Positions 13,204-25,000 of a DNA stretch of 64,000 nucleotides are shown one piece after another (within the stretch, counting starts at the first letter, position 1; each line of letters opens with the position of its first letter). The translations under genes and the position numbers were made by a program. Below the pieces are notes generated by a model. That model searched no databases, was not told where the DNA came from, and worked only from the letters and a program-made list of their open reading frames with translations. The stretch comes from Toxoplasma gondii ME49 (Eukaryota > Apicomplexa > Conoidasida > Eucoccidiorida > Sarcocystidae), in assembly GCF_000006565.2 (NCBI RefSeq), contig NC_031477.1, positions 2,140,043-2,204,042 of the forward strand. The letters run 5' to 3'.

Positions 13204-13702
13204 GTTTCCGTGGATGTGACAATAGCTAGTCCAAGCCATTTTCTTGTATACCGACCGGCTCCAAAGTTGTATGCATTGTCTCTTTCATTAGATTTGAGAG
13301 TGAAGGGTACCGCAGCTCTTCCTCGACCACATTCGCCGGCGCTGCTCTGTCGCAATTGTTCTGTTTGCTTTGCCACTCTGATACGTGAGAGGCGTAGGAG
13401 AAATCAGCATCTTGTGCCTTCCTGCTCCTAGTTATCAGCGATGATCCTGTACTTTATATATTATAAAGAAAGACTGACTAGTTTTCCGGGGTAGCGAAGG
13501 AAATCGAGGAAAGAAAGCAAACGCACGACGCAAACTTGTCGGTGCGTCGACATATCTTTCCTGCAGTCCAGCGCTTCTAGTTCCACGGTGTATCCGTTCG
13601 TATACGCATATACTTCTGCTACCACGTGTTTTCTCTCTTTCACTTCAAAGGCACCGGTGGCGCATATCGTTTGTGGTGTGTGCATCTCTCTTACGTCTTT
13701 AT

Positions 13703-13731
13703 GTATATATGTATATATATATATATATATG
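13703..13731. repeat. (TA)n microsatellite, interrupted
   Basis: A TA-dinucleotide tract interrupted by single G residues in the convergent intergenic region. Confidence 0.85.
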
Positions 13732-15037
13732 CACGTGGGCAATTCCCATGTGCCAGTTCCTAATTGGTGCCCCTAGGGAAGAAGAGGTTATGTCCAGAGT
13801 CAATGAATAAGAAGAGTACGACATCTTCGTCTCTTCGCACTGTCCCCCTTTTTTCGTAAGATACGAAAGGGAACGGAAAGCGGCACGGCCGGCGAACCGT
13901 GCTGTATGTGTTCAAGACGGGACCAGAGATGAGGTCGCATGTCTCTGCATTTGAAAATCGCATTCTGTTCGGAAAGAGCCAGGTGTGGCTTTCACCCCCT
14001 CCCTACCCCTAGAATAACACTGTCCCCGCATTTACCCACACACAAACGTCACCGCACACCCCACTACTCCGCAGGCTGGGCACACTGCCCATTCTGAACC
14101 GTTTGTAGTAGCATCCACTGCGATCGAATTCTTTCGGCAGAAAACAAGTTCGCAGGCACTCAGCTAGCGTAACTCGAGAACACGCGCTCGCTCGGCGCAG
14201 TGTCTACACTTTCCCCGTTTCGTGCCTCCCTTCTTCGCTACTTTTCTCTATACAACAAAGAGGCACATAAAGGGAGGCAGTGGAATCCTTCTCAGCGGAA
14301 CGCCGCTTTTTCGACATGCAGAAGACCTTGTACATCTCTAAATGTACATGTAGGTGCATGTGCTGGTGTGCAGCGGAGTTTAACGTACGAATGAAAAAAA
14401 AATGTGCGGACGCTCACATCGTCGGGAACGCACGTCGTACCCCGGGAGGCGGACCACAATTTGACTCGCCTCGCGAACCACAGTTGGGCGGGTAAAGACA
14501 CTTCCGAAAAGAGAAAAAAATCTTTGGTAGGAACGGACACCCGCCAGAGCGGCACACTCGGGGGAGAAACAAATTCGCCAAATGGTTCAGTTTTCCGCAC
14601 CCTAAATGCGAGCGTCGTAGCCTTCAGCGATAATTTCATTCACGTTACGGTCTTGAGTAGCATATGCACGCTGAGCAACGAAGCCCTGCTGAATAACTTG
14701 GCCTTTCCATTCTTTCCAAGCGGTGGGTTTCGCCTCTGTTGCGGCCATACCCTGAGTGCCCTGAAAACACGCGGGGCAGACAACACACGAAAGCACGATG
14801 AAGCAAAAAAGAACTGACGCGGAAGCGCAGCTACCGGAGTCGCAATGCGGCCAGACAGTTGGGTACTCTTACGTGGGAAGCGGAAAAAGAGGGAGGGGGC
14901 GAAAGAACGGACCAAACACGAAAGAAAGTGACAAACAACACGACGGAACGATACAGGAAGACCTTTGAGACACACAGAGAGAAGCAACACTGAAAACCGC
15001 CAAGCTGTTGTTTCCTCCTCTTCTCACCAGAGCATCT

Positions 15038-18000
15038 TTATTCCCGCCGGGCTGAAAAGGTTGTTCCCTCTTGATCCTTGTGTGTCTCTGGCTTCCCTTC
15101 GACTCCTGTCAGACGTACCACAGACTCTTCGCTGTTTTCTCCAGGTGGATGACTGTCGAATGTGCCAAAGAAGTCGGCATGTCTGCCCATCACTTCTTCT
15201 CGAATCTCGTCAGACCCCTCTTCTTCACACACGGGAGTGTACTGCGGCAAGCCACCAGCAGATCTTCCACCCGCGGCGGATCCTGATACCCGAGCAGTGC
15301 CTGCCGAATGCCGAACATTTTCCGCGATCCGCCCTTCCTCTCTCCCCGTGTTACCTGCTGCCTCGACCTCACCCTCTTCTCGGTGTTCACCATCCAGATC
15401 ATCTCTTCGCCCATCTTGAGTGGGTAACGGTTCATCCTTACTCAACCCCAGAGCAGCAACTTCCTCCCCTTTCCTTTCTCCGTCTCCTCGCGGCAACGGC
15501 GTGTGGCTCTCTCGCTCATTTCCTGTCTTCGGACCCGCCTCAGTCGGGTACACGACTGGGCCATGGCCATGTCGCCCTGAGTTGTCGACACTGCCATTAC
15601 CTACCGGCGCCGCTAGTTCCGCTCCATCTCGCGCCCCTACGGCTACCGACGACGGCAGACCAGCCCCAACGCCGGGACCGGCAGTCGGGTGACTTGAACC
15701 AGGTCCCGATGCACGGGGACTGTTGACTTCTATCTCTCTGCTTGCTGCAGAACCTTCTTGATTGCTCGGCTTCGCAGATGAATTCTCAACAGAAATCGCT
15801 GGGGAAGGATACACCTGTTTCTTCTCAGCCGCGCTAGCGTCTGTCTTCTCATCGTCTGTGTCGTCGCTGTCGTCGCTGTCAGAGCTGGACACCGACGAGC
15901 TGTCCGAGAACGACGAACTGCTGCTGCTGCAGCTACTGTCACTATCGCTGCTGCTGCTGTCGCTGTCGTCCCCTCTTACGCCCTGTCCGCTTCTATCATC
16001 CCTCTTCTTCTTTCCCCTCCTGCCGCCTTGGTGGCCCTTCCCCACATCGCTTGGAGCCCCGTCTCCGACCGCAGGAGGATACGGAGACACTCCCGCCACC
16101 GCGACGGGCCCCACAGCGCCATGGGCGCGGAAACTCGGGTCTGCTAGATTCACAGCCTCCTGTTGTTGCCGCCAAAGCTCCCGGTTCGCTCGTACCATCG
16201 AGTTCACGTAGGCAAAAAGACGTTTCTGTTTCTCGATCGACAGAAGCTCTGTGTCGAACGCAAACTCCTTCTCATCCATATACTCTGCCGCCAGGATTCC
16301 CAGGTCGTCCTGAATCAGCTCGAGAGCCGCCTTCCTCTGAAGGGAAGATAGGCGCGTCATGTTCTGCTCTAGTACCCGTTTCTGGCTCGCGCTGAGCGGC
16401 TTATCATTCACGCCGATTCTAGGCACAGGCGGCGGAGGCAGCACAGGAGCGTTGGGCGGCGCATCCAGCTCCATGTACGCCTGCTGCGCATCGACGGCAC
16501 TCGCGTTCATCCCTACCTGGGTTCCTGGCACCCCGCCGTGCCCTACGCCTGGGGCGCCAGCCCCGTACGGGCACATGCCGCCGAATGCGGCGCCCATGGC
16601 CACTCCGGCGCGGCCGCCCCGTCCCCCTGCCTGATGGCCCCCCAGGAACGGCCCACTTTTTGACATCTCACCCCAAGTGTGGCACCTCTGGAGCAGCTGC
16701 GCTGCAGCTCCACGACCACGGCCGCGGCGACGAGGGGAACCCACGCCCGAAGCGCCGGCGCCCCTGCCCCGACCTCTTCCCGAAGTAGCCGAGGCTGTCC
16801 CTCCATACCCGCTCCCGTAGTAAGGATCGGAGACATGCGCAGAGGTTTCAAACGGTTGCGCTTGCTGGCGCCGCGCCCGACCGCGACCGCTGCGACCTGC
16901 CGTGCTTGCCGAGGCGTCCGCACCAACGTCCGACGAGCTGCCCCACGAATTTTCGTGAACCGCCTGAGCCGCTGGAGCAGATGCGGAGACTCCATAGTAC
17001 GGCGTGTACGGCGAAGCGCCCGCCCACCTGCCACCCGCGGCTCTGCCTGCGCCGGAGGCGCCGCCCGACACAGCAGAAGCGAACGCTGCCGCTCCATTAG
17101 GCTCGGCATTCCCATTCGAAAACGCGGAGCGGTCGGACCCATCTCCCTGCTGACCCCCTGTGCCGGACGGCGCCATGGCGGGCGTGAAGTACGGATTCAC
17201 CTGGTCCGTTTGGCGGCAGCATCGCTCAAACTCCGCCGCCAGAATCACTGCGTCTTGCCACACATCGTGGTTCACGGGGTGGAAAGAAAAGGCGTTGAAG
17301 AATACCTGGCGAACGTCCTGCTGCCACTGGGACGGGTGGATGTACACCCGAGGTCCCGCGCGCAGCTTCTGTTCGATGGTCCCGAAGTCCATCGGTCGCG
17401 AAACGACATCGAGGTACCCTGGAACGCCGTCTAGCTCCGGGTCGACGGAAGCCAGGAACCACCGTGCTGCGGTGTAGCGCTTCAGATGCTGGAGAATCAG
17501 CATGCAACTTTCTCTCCACGGCGTCGACCGCAGAATGGGAGTGAAGACAATTCTTTCCGATCCCGAGGCTGCGGTCGACGCACCTGAAGAAAGTCCAGCT
17601 TCACCACCCTTGGTCGTTCTCGACGTTCGCCGGAGTTTGTGATCGTCCTTCTCGTCCTCATCCCAGCCCTGCTCAGCGAGGACGTCGTACCGTTCGTGCC
17701 TCACCTTTCTCTTCCTACCTCTTCCAGAAAGAGTTGTGGCCGAGCGGCCGTCGTCAAGTGAGTCGCAGTGGTCCGCATCGTCACCCTTGCCTCTTCCGGA
17801 AGCGCCGCCCCACTTGTTCCTGCCCTCGCCTGCGCCGCCGTGATGTCGACTTCTGCGCCCCCCACCTCTTCGGCCTTCACCCTTTCCTCCCACCCTACTG
17901 CTCCTGCTAACTGTCGACGCGTCGTCGCTGACGACAGACACTGTCTTCTCTCCTCCCGACCCTGGAGACGCTGCTGTGTGCGGAGCATGAGGCCCCATCC

Positions 18001-19024
18001 AAAAGTCGCCACCAGAGAGGAACTGCGACCCGCCTTCAGCTCCGTCGGCACTCCGACTGTTCCCACTTGGACCTGCAGAGGCTTCCGAGTCTCCCACCCT
18101 GTCGCCAACAGCGCTGCTGGTGTCATCATCCTGGTACCGACTGTTTGCCTTCGACTGCCTTCTCTTGCCCCGCGGGAGAGCCGCGAAAGAGCATGCTGCC
18201 TCCTGAAGCCGCTGGACTTCCTGAGTGAGACGCCGAGACGGCCCCGCCCCCGACGCGCTCCGCTTGGAAGAGAAACCGCGCCTTCCACCAGGGCCCACCG
18301 CTTGCGACTTCGAAACGACTGGAACGAAACGGAAATTAAACGGCTGTAAGACACGCTGAATGCTATGTTTCTCTTCCTCGTTCAAAAAGAGTTCGCCTCT
18401 AACGCAGTCGAAGCCGTGCAGGACCTCTGCAAGGACGACCCGGTCCACAGCAGTGCGGTAGTCCGGGGGAAGCATATGAGCACCATGGACAGCTGACATA
18501 TGTTGAGACGCATCTCCGTTGCCCGTTTCGAGCGTCGGAGAGGACGAAAACGCCGATGGAGATGCATCTGCGGATGCCGAAGGTAACGGCGTCGCCGACT
18601 CTGCGGAAGATGACGTGGAGGTGCGACACGACGAATCGAGCGAATCCGAGGCCTTCACGGTCCCCGACGACGACGCAAACGCCTCCCCAGTAGTCGACAC
18701 CGACGACGTCGCCATCCGTGGTACCAAAAACTCTGGAGACGAAGCAGCAGGGGACAGCGGACTCGCTGTTCCTGCTTCAGCCTCTTGGCTGCCCGCTGTA
18801 GCCTCAGGCAAGGCGACACCTCGACCCGTATAACTTCTCCGTTCCTTGTCGCCACTCTGCAAATAACGAGATGCAGTACCAGACGCCGTCACATCCCCTC
18901 TGAGTGACGACGGGGCCGCCTTAGAAGCTGCATGCAGAGGAGGAGAGCATGTGGAGTCCCCCGAGACCTCTGGGCCCGGCGCCTTGGCTGGCAACGGAGG
19001 CGGCGACGCCGTCACCGACGACAT
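15038..19024 (-). CDS. Bromodomain and extra-terminal (ET) domain protein, BET-like
   Basis: This is a single uninterrupted frame of 1328 codons from the ATG at 19024; the open frame extends further upstream but without an ATG there. The N-terminal half is Ser/Gly/Arg-rich and disordered. One bromodomain lies at about residues 490-610, from RSTPWRESCMLILQHL through SRPMDFGTIEQKL to FERCCRQT. An ET (NET) domain lies at about 875-950, beginning LSASQKRVLEQNMTRL and including YMDEKEFAFDTELL. A Ser/Asp acidic stretch at about 1020-1065 and a charged tail follow. Bromodomain + ET is the layout of BET chromatin readers, which bind acetylated histones and recruit partners through ET; a nuclear transcription role is inferred. 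The position that anchors acetyl-lysine, Asn in BRD4, appears to be His. It is convergent with the mutase gene. Confidence 0.88.
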   Translation of the reverse strand: MSSVTASPPPLPAKAPGPEVSGDSTCSPPLHAASKAAPSSLRGDVTASGTASRYLQSGDKERRSYTGRGVALPEATAGSQEAEAGTASPLSPAASSPEFLVPRMATSSVSTTGEAFASSSGTVKASDSLDSSCRTSTSSSAESATPLPSASADASPSAFSSSPTLETGNGDASQHMSAVHGAHMLPPDYRTAVDRVVLAEVLHGFDCVRGELFLNEEEKHSIQRVLQPFNFRFVPVVSKSQAVGPGGRRGFSSKRSASGAGPSRRLTQEVQRLQEAACSFAALPRGKRRQSKANSRYQDDDTSSAVGDRVGDSEASAGPSGNSRSADGAEGGSQFLSGGDFWMGPHAPHTAASPGSGGEKTVSVVSDDASTVSRSSRVGGKGEGRRGGGRRSRHHGGAGEGRNKWGGASGRGKGDDADHCDSLDDGRSATTLSGRGRKRKVRHERYDVLAEQGWDEDEKDDHKLRRTSRTTKGGEAGLSSGASTAASGSERIVFTPILRSTPWRESCMLILQHLKRYTAARWFLASVDPELDGVPGYLDVVSRPMDFGTIEQKLRAGPRVYIHPSQWQQDVRQVFFNAFSFHPVNHDVWQDAVILAAEFERCCRQTDQVNPYFTPAMAPSGTGGQQGDGSDRSAFSNGNAEPNGAAAFASAVSGGASGAGRAAGGRWAGASPYTPYYGVSASAPAAQAVHENSWGSSSDVGADASASTAGRSGRGRARRQQAQPFETSAHVSDPYYGSGYGGTASATSGRGRGRGAGASGVGSPRRRGRGRGAAAQLLQRCHTWGEMSKSGPFLGGHQAGGRGGRAGVAMGAAFGGMCPYGAGAPGVGHGGVPGTQVGMNASAVDAQQAYMELDAPPNAPVLPPPPVPRIGVNDKPLSASQKRVLEQNMTRLSSLQRKAALELIQDDLGILAAEYMDEKEFAFDTELLSIEKQKRLFAYVNSMVRANRELWRQQQEAVNLADPSFRAHGAVGPVAVAGVSPYPPAVGDGAPSDVGKGHQGGRRGKKKRDDRSGQGVRGDDSDSSSSDSDSSCSSSSSSFSDSSSVSSSDSDDSDDTDDEKTDASAAEKKQVYPSPAISVENSSAKPSNQEGSAASREIEVNSPRASGPGSSHPTAGPGVGAGLPSSVAVGARDGAELAAPVGNGSVDNSGRHGHGPVVYPTEAGPKTGNERESHTPLPRGDGERKGEEVAALGLSKDEPLPTQDGRRDDLDGEHREEGEVEAAGNTGREEGRIAENVRHSAGTARVSGSAAGGRSAGGLPQYTPVCEEEGSDEIREEVMGRHADFFGTFDSHPPGENSEESVVRLTGVEGKPETHKDQEGTTFSARRE

Positions 19025-22000
19025 ATTGACAGTGGAGAGGCGAACGGATAGCGGAGCACGAAGACCGTGGGAAGTCACGGCCACGAGGGTGGGGAGCCGG
19101 TTCACGATAAGCACTAAAGGATTCAGGGCAGTCACCTCGACGGACGGAAGTCACTTCCTTTGAAAACCCGTCGCGCCGGGACAGTCTCAAGATGGTTTAG
19201 GAGGCTCCTGCGCAAAGTGACCCGCTACCAAGTAGGAAGGCAAAACAGAGGAAGACATATCCGACACCGACGAGCTACGGGCAGGACAAAGGGACTGACG
19301 TGGTCTCTCCGCCCCGTCCTTTTGGTGACGGGAGTGTTTAAGATATAAGCGCTGTCCACAAGAGCGCTTCAACGGTATTTCACCACCACTGCTTCCTCAG
19401 AAGAGAAGCGAGGGAAGAAGCACGAGACACAAGCACGAGCTGGAGAGGTTATAGTCCGTGACAACGGACGCGAGCAAAAACGCAAAACAGCTACCTTAAA
19501 AAAGGGTGAGCCAAGAAACGAAATCTCGGGAAACGGCGTCGCGACACTTGAAAAGCACGAGTACGGTACACGAGGGCTGTCGCAGGAGAGGTAGACGAAG
19601 AAAGGCAGAAAGGAAAAAACAGAAATGCGGATCATCCAAACAAGCGGTCGAAAAGTGGTATTGACCGCAGGAAAACATCTTTTGAGGAAAAGCGCGAAAA
19701 AAAGAATCGCCGGAATAATAACGGAGAAAGTTTCAAAATCGAATGCACCGGGTGTCCCAACAAAAAAACCGCGCGCTTTACGGAGAAAGCATTCAGGCTC
19801 CCATTTTAATTGAGAGAAATTATCCGAAAGAAACAGAGGGAAAAAACGGTAAACTCTTTGCGAAAACACTGCCGGCTTCCCTCCAGCCACATGAAAAACT
19901 ACGAAAAAGTAGACAAGACAGAGCAGAAAACCCTGCTTCAGTATTTGCTCTACCCCGGAAACTTTTCCCCCCCCGAAATTCGTTTTTTTTCCGTTCCGCG
20001 TTTTTTCCACGCCGATCTGTAACACGCTCGCCATTCCGCAATGTTTTCATGCGGGTGTGCCCCATATTGCAAGTGGGGTGGTGCGCCTCTTCTGTCTCGC
20101 GCGGGAAGAAAATTCGGAGGGCCGCGCATAATAATTAGAAAAGTGAGAGCATGTCGCTGCCATCGGTCGCGCAGGAGCAGCAAGAGTCGGTCCTGTGTTG
20201 CATGGTGACCCGCGGAGATTGCTTTGATTGCCATAATTTTCCAGGCGCGTACCAGGGTTCCCCTGCGCTGCCCAGCCGTACCCTCTCTATGGAATCCTCA
20301 GCTCCCCATACACGGCCTGCTTCTTCGCCTGTCCAGCAGCTGCTCCTTCCTGTTTCTCTCTCGCGGCACCTTCTGGATCACTGCGTTCCGCGTAGTCGTG
20401 TGTTCATTTGGGAGACGCGCACTTCGGGTGGGTGGGTACCGCAACACGCTACGTGTTGGGCGACGAAAAAGAATCGACCGCACAGCAGCGCAGGCGAGAG
20501 CAACGCGGCAAGCTCTCGTCTCTGGTCACTGCCCTGGCGCAACACAGGAACGCAACATTTCCTGTATTTTTTTTCGTCTAATTCAGCGCGTAGAACTCAC
20601 CCGAGCAGCAAGCGGCGTAATCAGTGGGAGGGGCTGTCACTACTGCACATCATGATGCTGCCGGAGTCGCAGAGGGTGAATTTAGAATCGGGGCGCGGTG
20701 AATGGTTTATGGGGTACTGCATGTTCTTCGAGTCGAATAATGCAGGGAGGAAGGGCTCTGGTGTACCTACGTAGCGACTTTTTCGTTTAGCTGGAAAACG
20801 GTAGACTCCCAGGGTCGGGGCATGTAGTGTAACAAACAGCGGGCTGGTGGATCGTTTCTGGTGAATGTGTGCTCGGTGAGGATTTTTCACAATCACAGTT
20901 CAGAGTCTTGCCACACTGTCTCAGAGATATGCAACTGTCGAGACGAGCGGGTTTAAACAATAGTGAAGAAATGTGTAAAATTAGAAACGCTGTGTGTTGC
21001 CTTAAACCAGAAAAATATACACGGTCGTATTTGTGAAGCAAACGCAGTAGGCGGATGTGCCAGTAAGGCATTTCCCGCCTGACAGGAGCCGTAGCATGAA
21101 CGAAGGTGCCGACATAGGTAGTCGATGGCACTCGTGGAAGTCTCTGTAGATCACCCTGCCAGGAAATACGTTGGCATGTTTGATGAACATAAGAAGAAAG
21201 GCACCGCACGTAACTTGTAGAAAGGGAAAAGGGCAGAAGCTCGATGGTGTGGCGAGGGGTCTAGCTTCTTTTAGTGGAGTCCGGTAAGTGGACGGAATAC
21301 CAGTCGCTTGAGAGAACGAGAGGGAAACTTAATCTTGTACCACGTATTATTTCTCTTTGTTTCTGTGGCTTCTGTTGCAATGTTCATTTTGTACGCTCCC
21401 TCTGTTAGGTGTTCCGGTGATGAGCCACATGAAACGTCAAGGCGCAACTATAGTACTCTTGATCGATGCTGACATATGTTATCTCCTTGACTCCTAGACC
21501 AAAGAGTCAAACAGAATGGTGCGCGAAGGGGCCAACCATAGAGGTGCACAGGTTATCGTCAAAGTTGGGCGTGGAACGAAGATGTTTAACCAATGCCTAC
21601 ACCGAAGCGCCTCGCAGCCTGCTTGCATTTTCGCTGTCACTGACATTCTGCCTCTACAGTGCTGGTGCGGACTCATAAAATACAGTAATCCCTGTTGACC
21701 AAAGAGAAAAACAGGTTATCATCCAGTTCCCAAACCTAATCTGCTTGCGAGTCAGCAGACAACGTGGCCGGCAGACGAATCACTAAAGGAACAATTACTC
21801 TATCTTCTTTCACGCTGCGAAACAACACCAAATTGGCCTTCCAGCAAGGACCAGAGTGACCCTGTGGTTCGACAGAGGACCGAAAATCTTATGGATACAC
21901 AGCTCCTCAGAAACACAGTCGTCTGCCTAAAGATCCTGCCTCTGGCGCTGAAAAAGCTTTTGCTACGGCGCACTTGAGATTCGTGCCCTTTCATTCCATT

Positions 22001-25000
22001 GGCGGCGGCAGGTGTGGCTGCTCGTTAGTTCCGGAACAACCGAGTATACTTCCTGTAATGTGTTTGACAAACATTTGTACAGAGTATTTCCATGAAAAGA
22101 CATCGTTCCCAGAAGTAGTGCAGCACTTGACGCTGTTCCGTGGTAGTCCCAAACTCATGCCAATGCATAGTTTCATCCTGGCATTCTTGAATGCAAAGCG
22201 CCATCATAAACACCCTTACACATGCGACATCCTTTCGCGAGTTATGGGACGCTTAGGAGCAAGATGTCGATGAGCAGAGTGTTCACCGTAGTTCTGCTAG
22301 GGGCGATCCCGGCTTCTGCTAACAAACACCATTTTATTTGACAAAACGAATATGCAAAAATACGTACGTTGCGCACAAAAAACAGTAAAAAAACCGCATT
22401 TCATGCCCCCAATGTGGCAGATCGGCACCGCCAACTTGGCACCCGCCTTTTGCCCGGGTCATTCGCATCTTCAACAGACGTCCCATCTCCCAGAACCCAC
22501 CTGACTTTATTGAATTTGACTGCCGCTCGAGCCCTTCAAGGTGTCTGAAAACTGTGTGAAGACGGGGCTGGGGTATAGTTACTCCGATGGAAAAATAGTA
22601 GGACTAGAACAGATCCTAAACCCGCTGCGAAGAACCTTTGTATCCTCCCAAGAACTTTTGCTTTGCAGATAATCATATTCCCGTGTGGGAGAAGGTGGGG
22701 AAGATTCGTCGAAGGTCCTGATTCGTAAACATTTTCCAGCTTGTAATCACTGTCGCTGGAACCATGTGGCTGTCTGCCGGCGAACAGCCCACTTCGTGCT
22801 TTATATCATCTTGCTCGTGTGTTGAGGGTACGGATGACCATGTATCGCAGGGTTAAATGATGGAACATCGAAGACATGCCCACTGTCTCGTCTGCACTCC
22901 GAATAAAAGAACAAGCAAGGCAAGTTCCCCCTCGGCGATATGGGAACTGGCCGTCCCCAGCTGTCTAGGACAAAGCCGTTGCCTTCTTCGTTGGCCTGCG
23001 GATTGGCAGAACAGAAAGGAAGGCTACGTAGCTGTTCGAAATTCGAGCAAATGTTTGGCGAGCAAACCGGTATTTGATACTGTATCGCTCCAGTAGCACA
23101 AAAATTCAGCGTAGGAGGCCTGTCGAAACAAGCAGTAACAAATGAACCCAAGCCTCCCCCCGGCGAGAGCTGATACGCCTTACGGCGTTCTCTGCCTGAC
23201 TCAACGAAAATCGTTGTTCTCCAAATCCACAGTACACCGTTTTTTTTTGACTTGCTGAGGCATATGAACGCCGGTGAGTCTCCTTTAGAGTAACAAGCAT
23301 TCAAAACTACTGCCGCCTTACCTGAGACTGCTTATGGTGGCCGTGGCCGAGGATCTTCTTGACAAGATGTCCAACCCACGTGCCCATAACTGTCGGTCTT
23401 TGGCGAGTACTTGCGGTTTCGCCCGCCCTTTCACCTTTGGCTCTCCTTGCCGAGCCCATTTTAGCAAAATCAAGAGAAACGCGAAAAGAAGTAGACTCAA
23501 AATGGAAAGAACAGAAACCCTCAGATCCGACCAGCAGAGAAGCGAAACGACCACAAACAGTGCCGCCCTTGAGGGTCTGTCGCACTCAAACGGGACTGAA
23601 CGGCCAGCTTAACCTCTACTTCTGGTTCGTAGATAATAAGGCTGTCATATGCCAACAAGAATCTTGTAACAGATCCCACGTTTATAATTGATTTCCCTCT
23701 AGCGGTTGGTTGCTGTCACCCGCCGCTCTACATGGACCGCCGAGAGGGCATCGACCTCGCAGGATAAAGGCACACCGGCGGCAACAGCACCGTCCAGGAC
23801 GCCGGACGAGTTCGCTCGTACCGACTTGGTTTGGCGCCCCCAGCAACTCGCCAAGCGAGCATTCGAGCTACCTAGAGACTAACACGCTTGGGTGGGCAGT
23901 CAAATTGCTTATGACGCCGCGCTGAAAGCTAGCTCTTGGGCAGCGAGCCTGAACTCAACCGTTCACATACACGTGTTTTGGGGAGACTTACGTAAAGGAC
24001 TATGCTAAACCGAAGAACGAAAAACACGGTGATGGCCTGCTGGCGTCTCACCGTTAGCTCTCATTTTCTTTGAACCCTCAGCTAGACGGCTATACTGAAT
24101 GGTCATTCATGGGCACAATGAGACGAGGATGTTACCGATGCTATTGTTGTTAGCCGGGGAACATTTCCGCCACTTTTAAGTCGTCAGAAACTGCGAATAG
24201 GCTGGCGCTACCAATGAAGAAAGAAGAGCCAAGAGAGTGAACGTCCTCTCTCCTTCCTGTCTTCTCCAAAAGCCAAACCTAGACACGCTGACGAAGAAAG
24301 AAGTGTTCCAAAGAACAGGGAAGTAGGTCACACAAACAAACACTGAACAAGAAGCTCCACGAATGCGGGTGTGTAAAGTATCACGATTAAACGTTACGTT
24401 CGAAGAAGCGACACCAGAAAATGTTCATTACCTGGAAGTGACTATGGGGGCGATCGAGCAAAACACACATAACGGAAACAAGCTCGTCGACTTGATTAAA
24501 TTTTCGGCAAAACATCGTTTTCGTCATGAGTCGCGAGTAGAATAGTCAACCATCCGATGATATGATGGCCAAGAGTGGACCTCCGCGGACTTGTGTCGAC
24601 CGGCTCAGGGTTTCCGCAACAGCATAACCAATCAAAACACTGCGACACGTTCTTTTTTAATTTCGAATCTTCTAAAGCAGTGGTTCCTACAACGGCTGTG
24701 CTGGTTGTCGCAGGAAACCAGACACGCAGCTGCCACTGACACGGATGGTCTGACTGTCCAAAGATTGTGTTCCGTCGTCACCTGCCGAGGCAGCTTTATT
24801 CACACCGAGTTACAACTGTGGACATGTACTGCCTAATTACGGGGATACTGAAATCAAAACACTGTGGCTCTTGAAATGAACCAAAAAGTAAAAAATTCCG
24901 CGAATTTTGGGCGGATACATGCATTGATATAATGTGAATACATGAAAGTAAGATCAGTGTAAATGCAGTGTAGATTCAGATGAACCGCTGTAACTCTGTT

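Larger units (their letters stand above)
13142..15037. other. Convergent 3' flanks of the mutase and bromodomain genes
   Basis: About 1.9 kb separates two stop codons that face each other. It should carry both 3' UTRs and poly(A) sites. It holds two TA microsatellites. I found no domain-bearing ORF or RNA gene here. Confidence 0.6.

Noticed and set aside
13177..13731. TA-rich tracts considered as replication or mobile-element signals
   Set aside because: They are simple dinucleotide repeats with no flanking inverted repeats or ORFs.
19025..19135. Upstream extension of the bromodomain frame to a GTG
   Set aside because: There is no ATG in the extension; the first in-frame ATG (19024) has A at -3 and is the better start.
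19369..20034. 221-codon minus ORF upstream of the bromodomain gene
   Set aside because: Phe-rich translation of a T-rich 5' flank with no domain; not in frame with the bromodomain start.
20151..20774. 207-codon plus ORF starting MSLPSVAQ
   Set aside because: The alternative frame across the same DNA looks more protein-like; this frame has no domain or convincing codon use.
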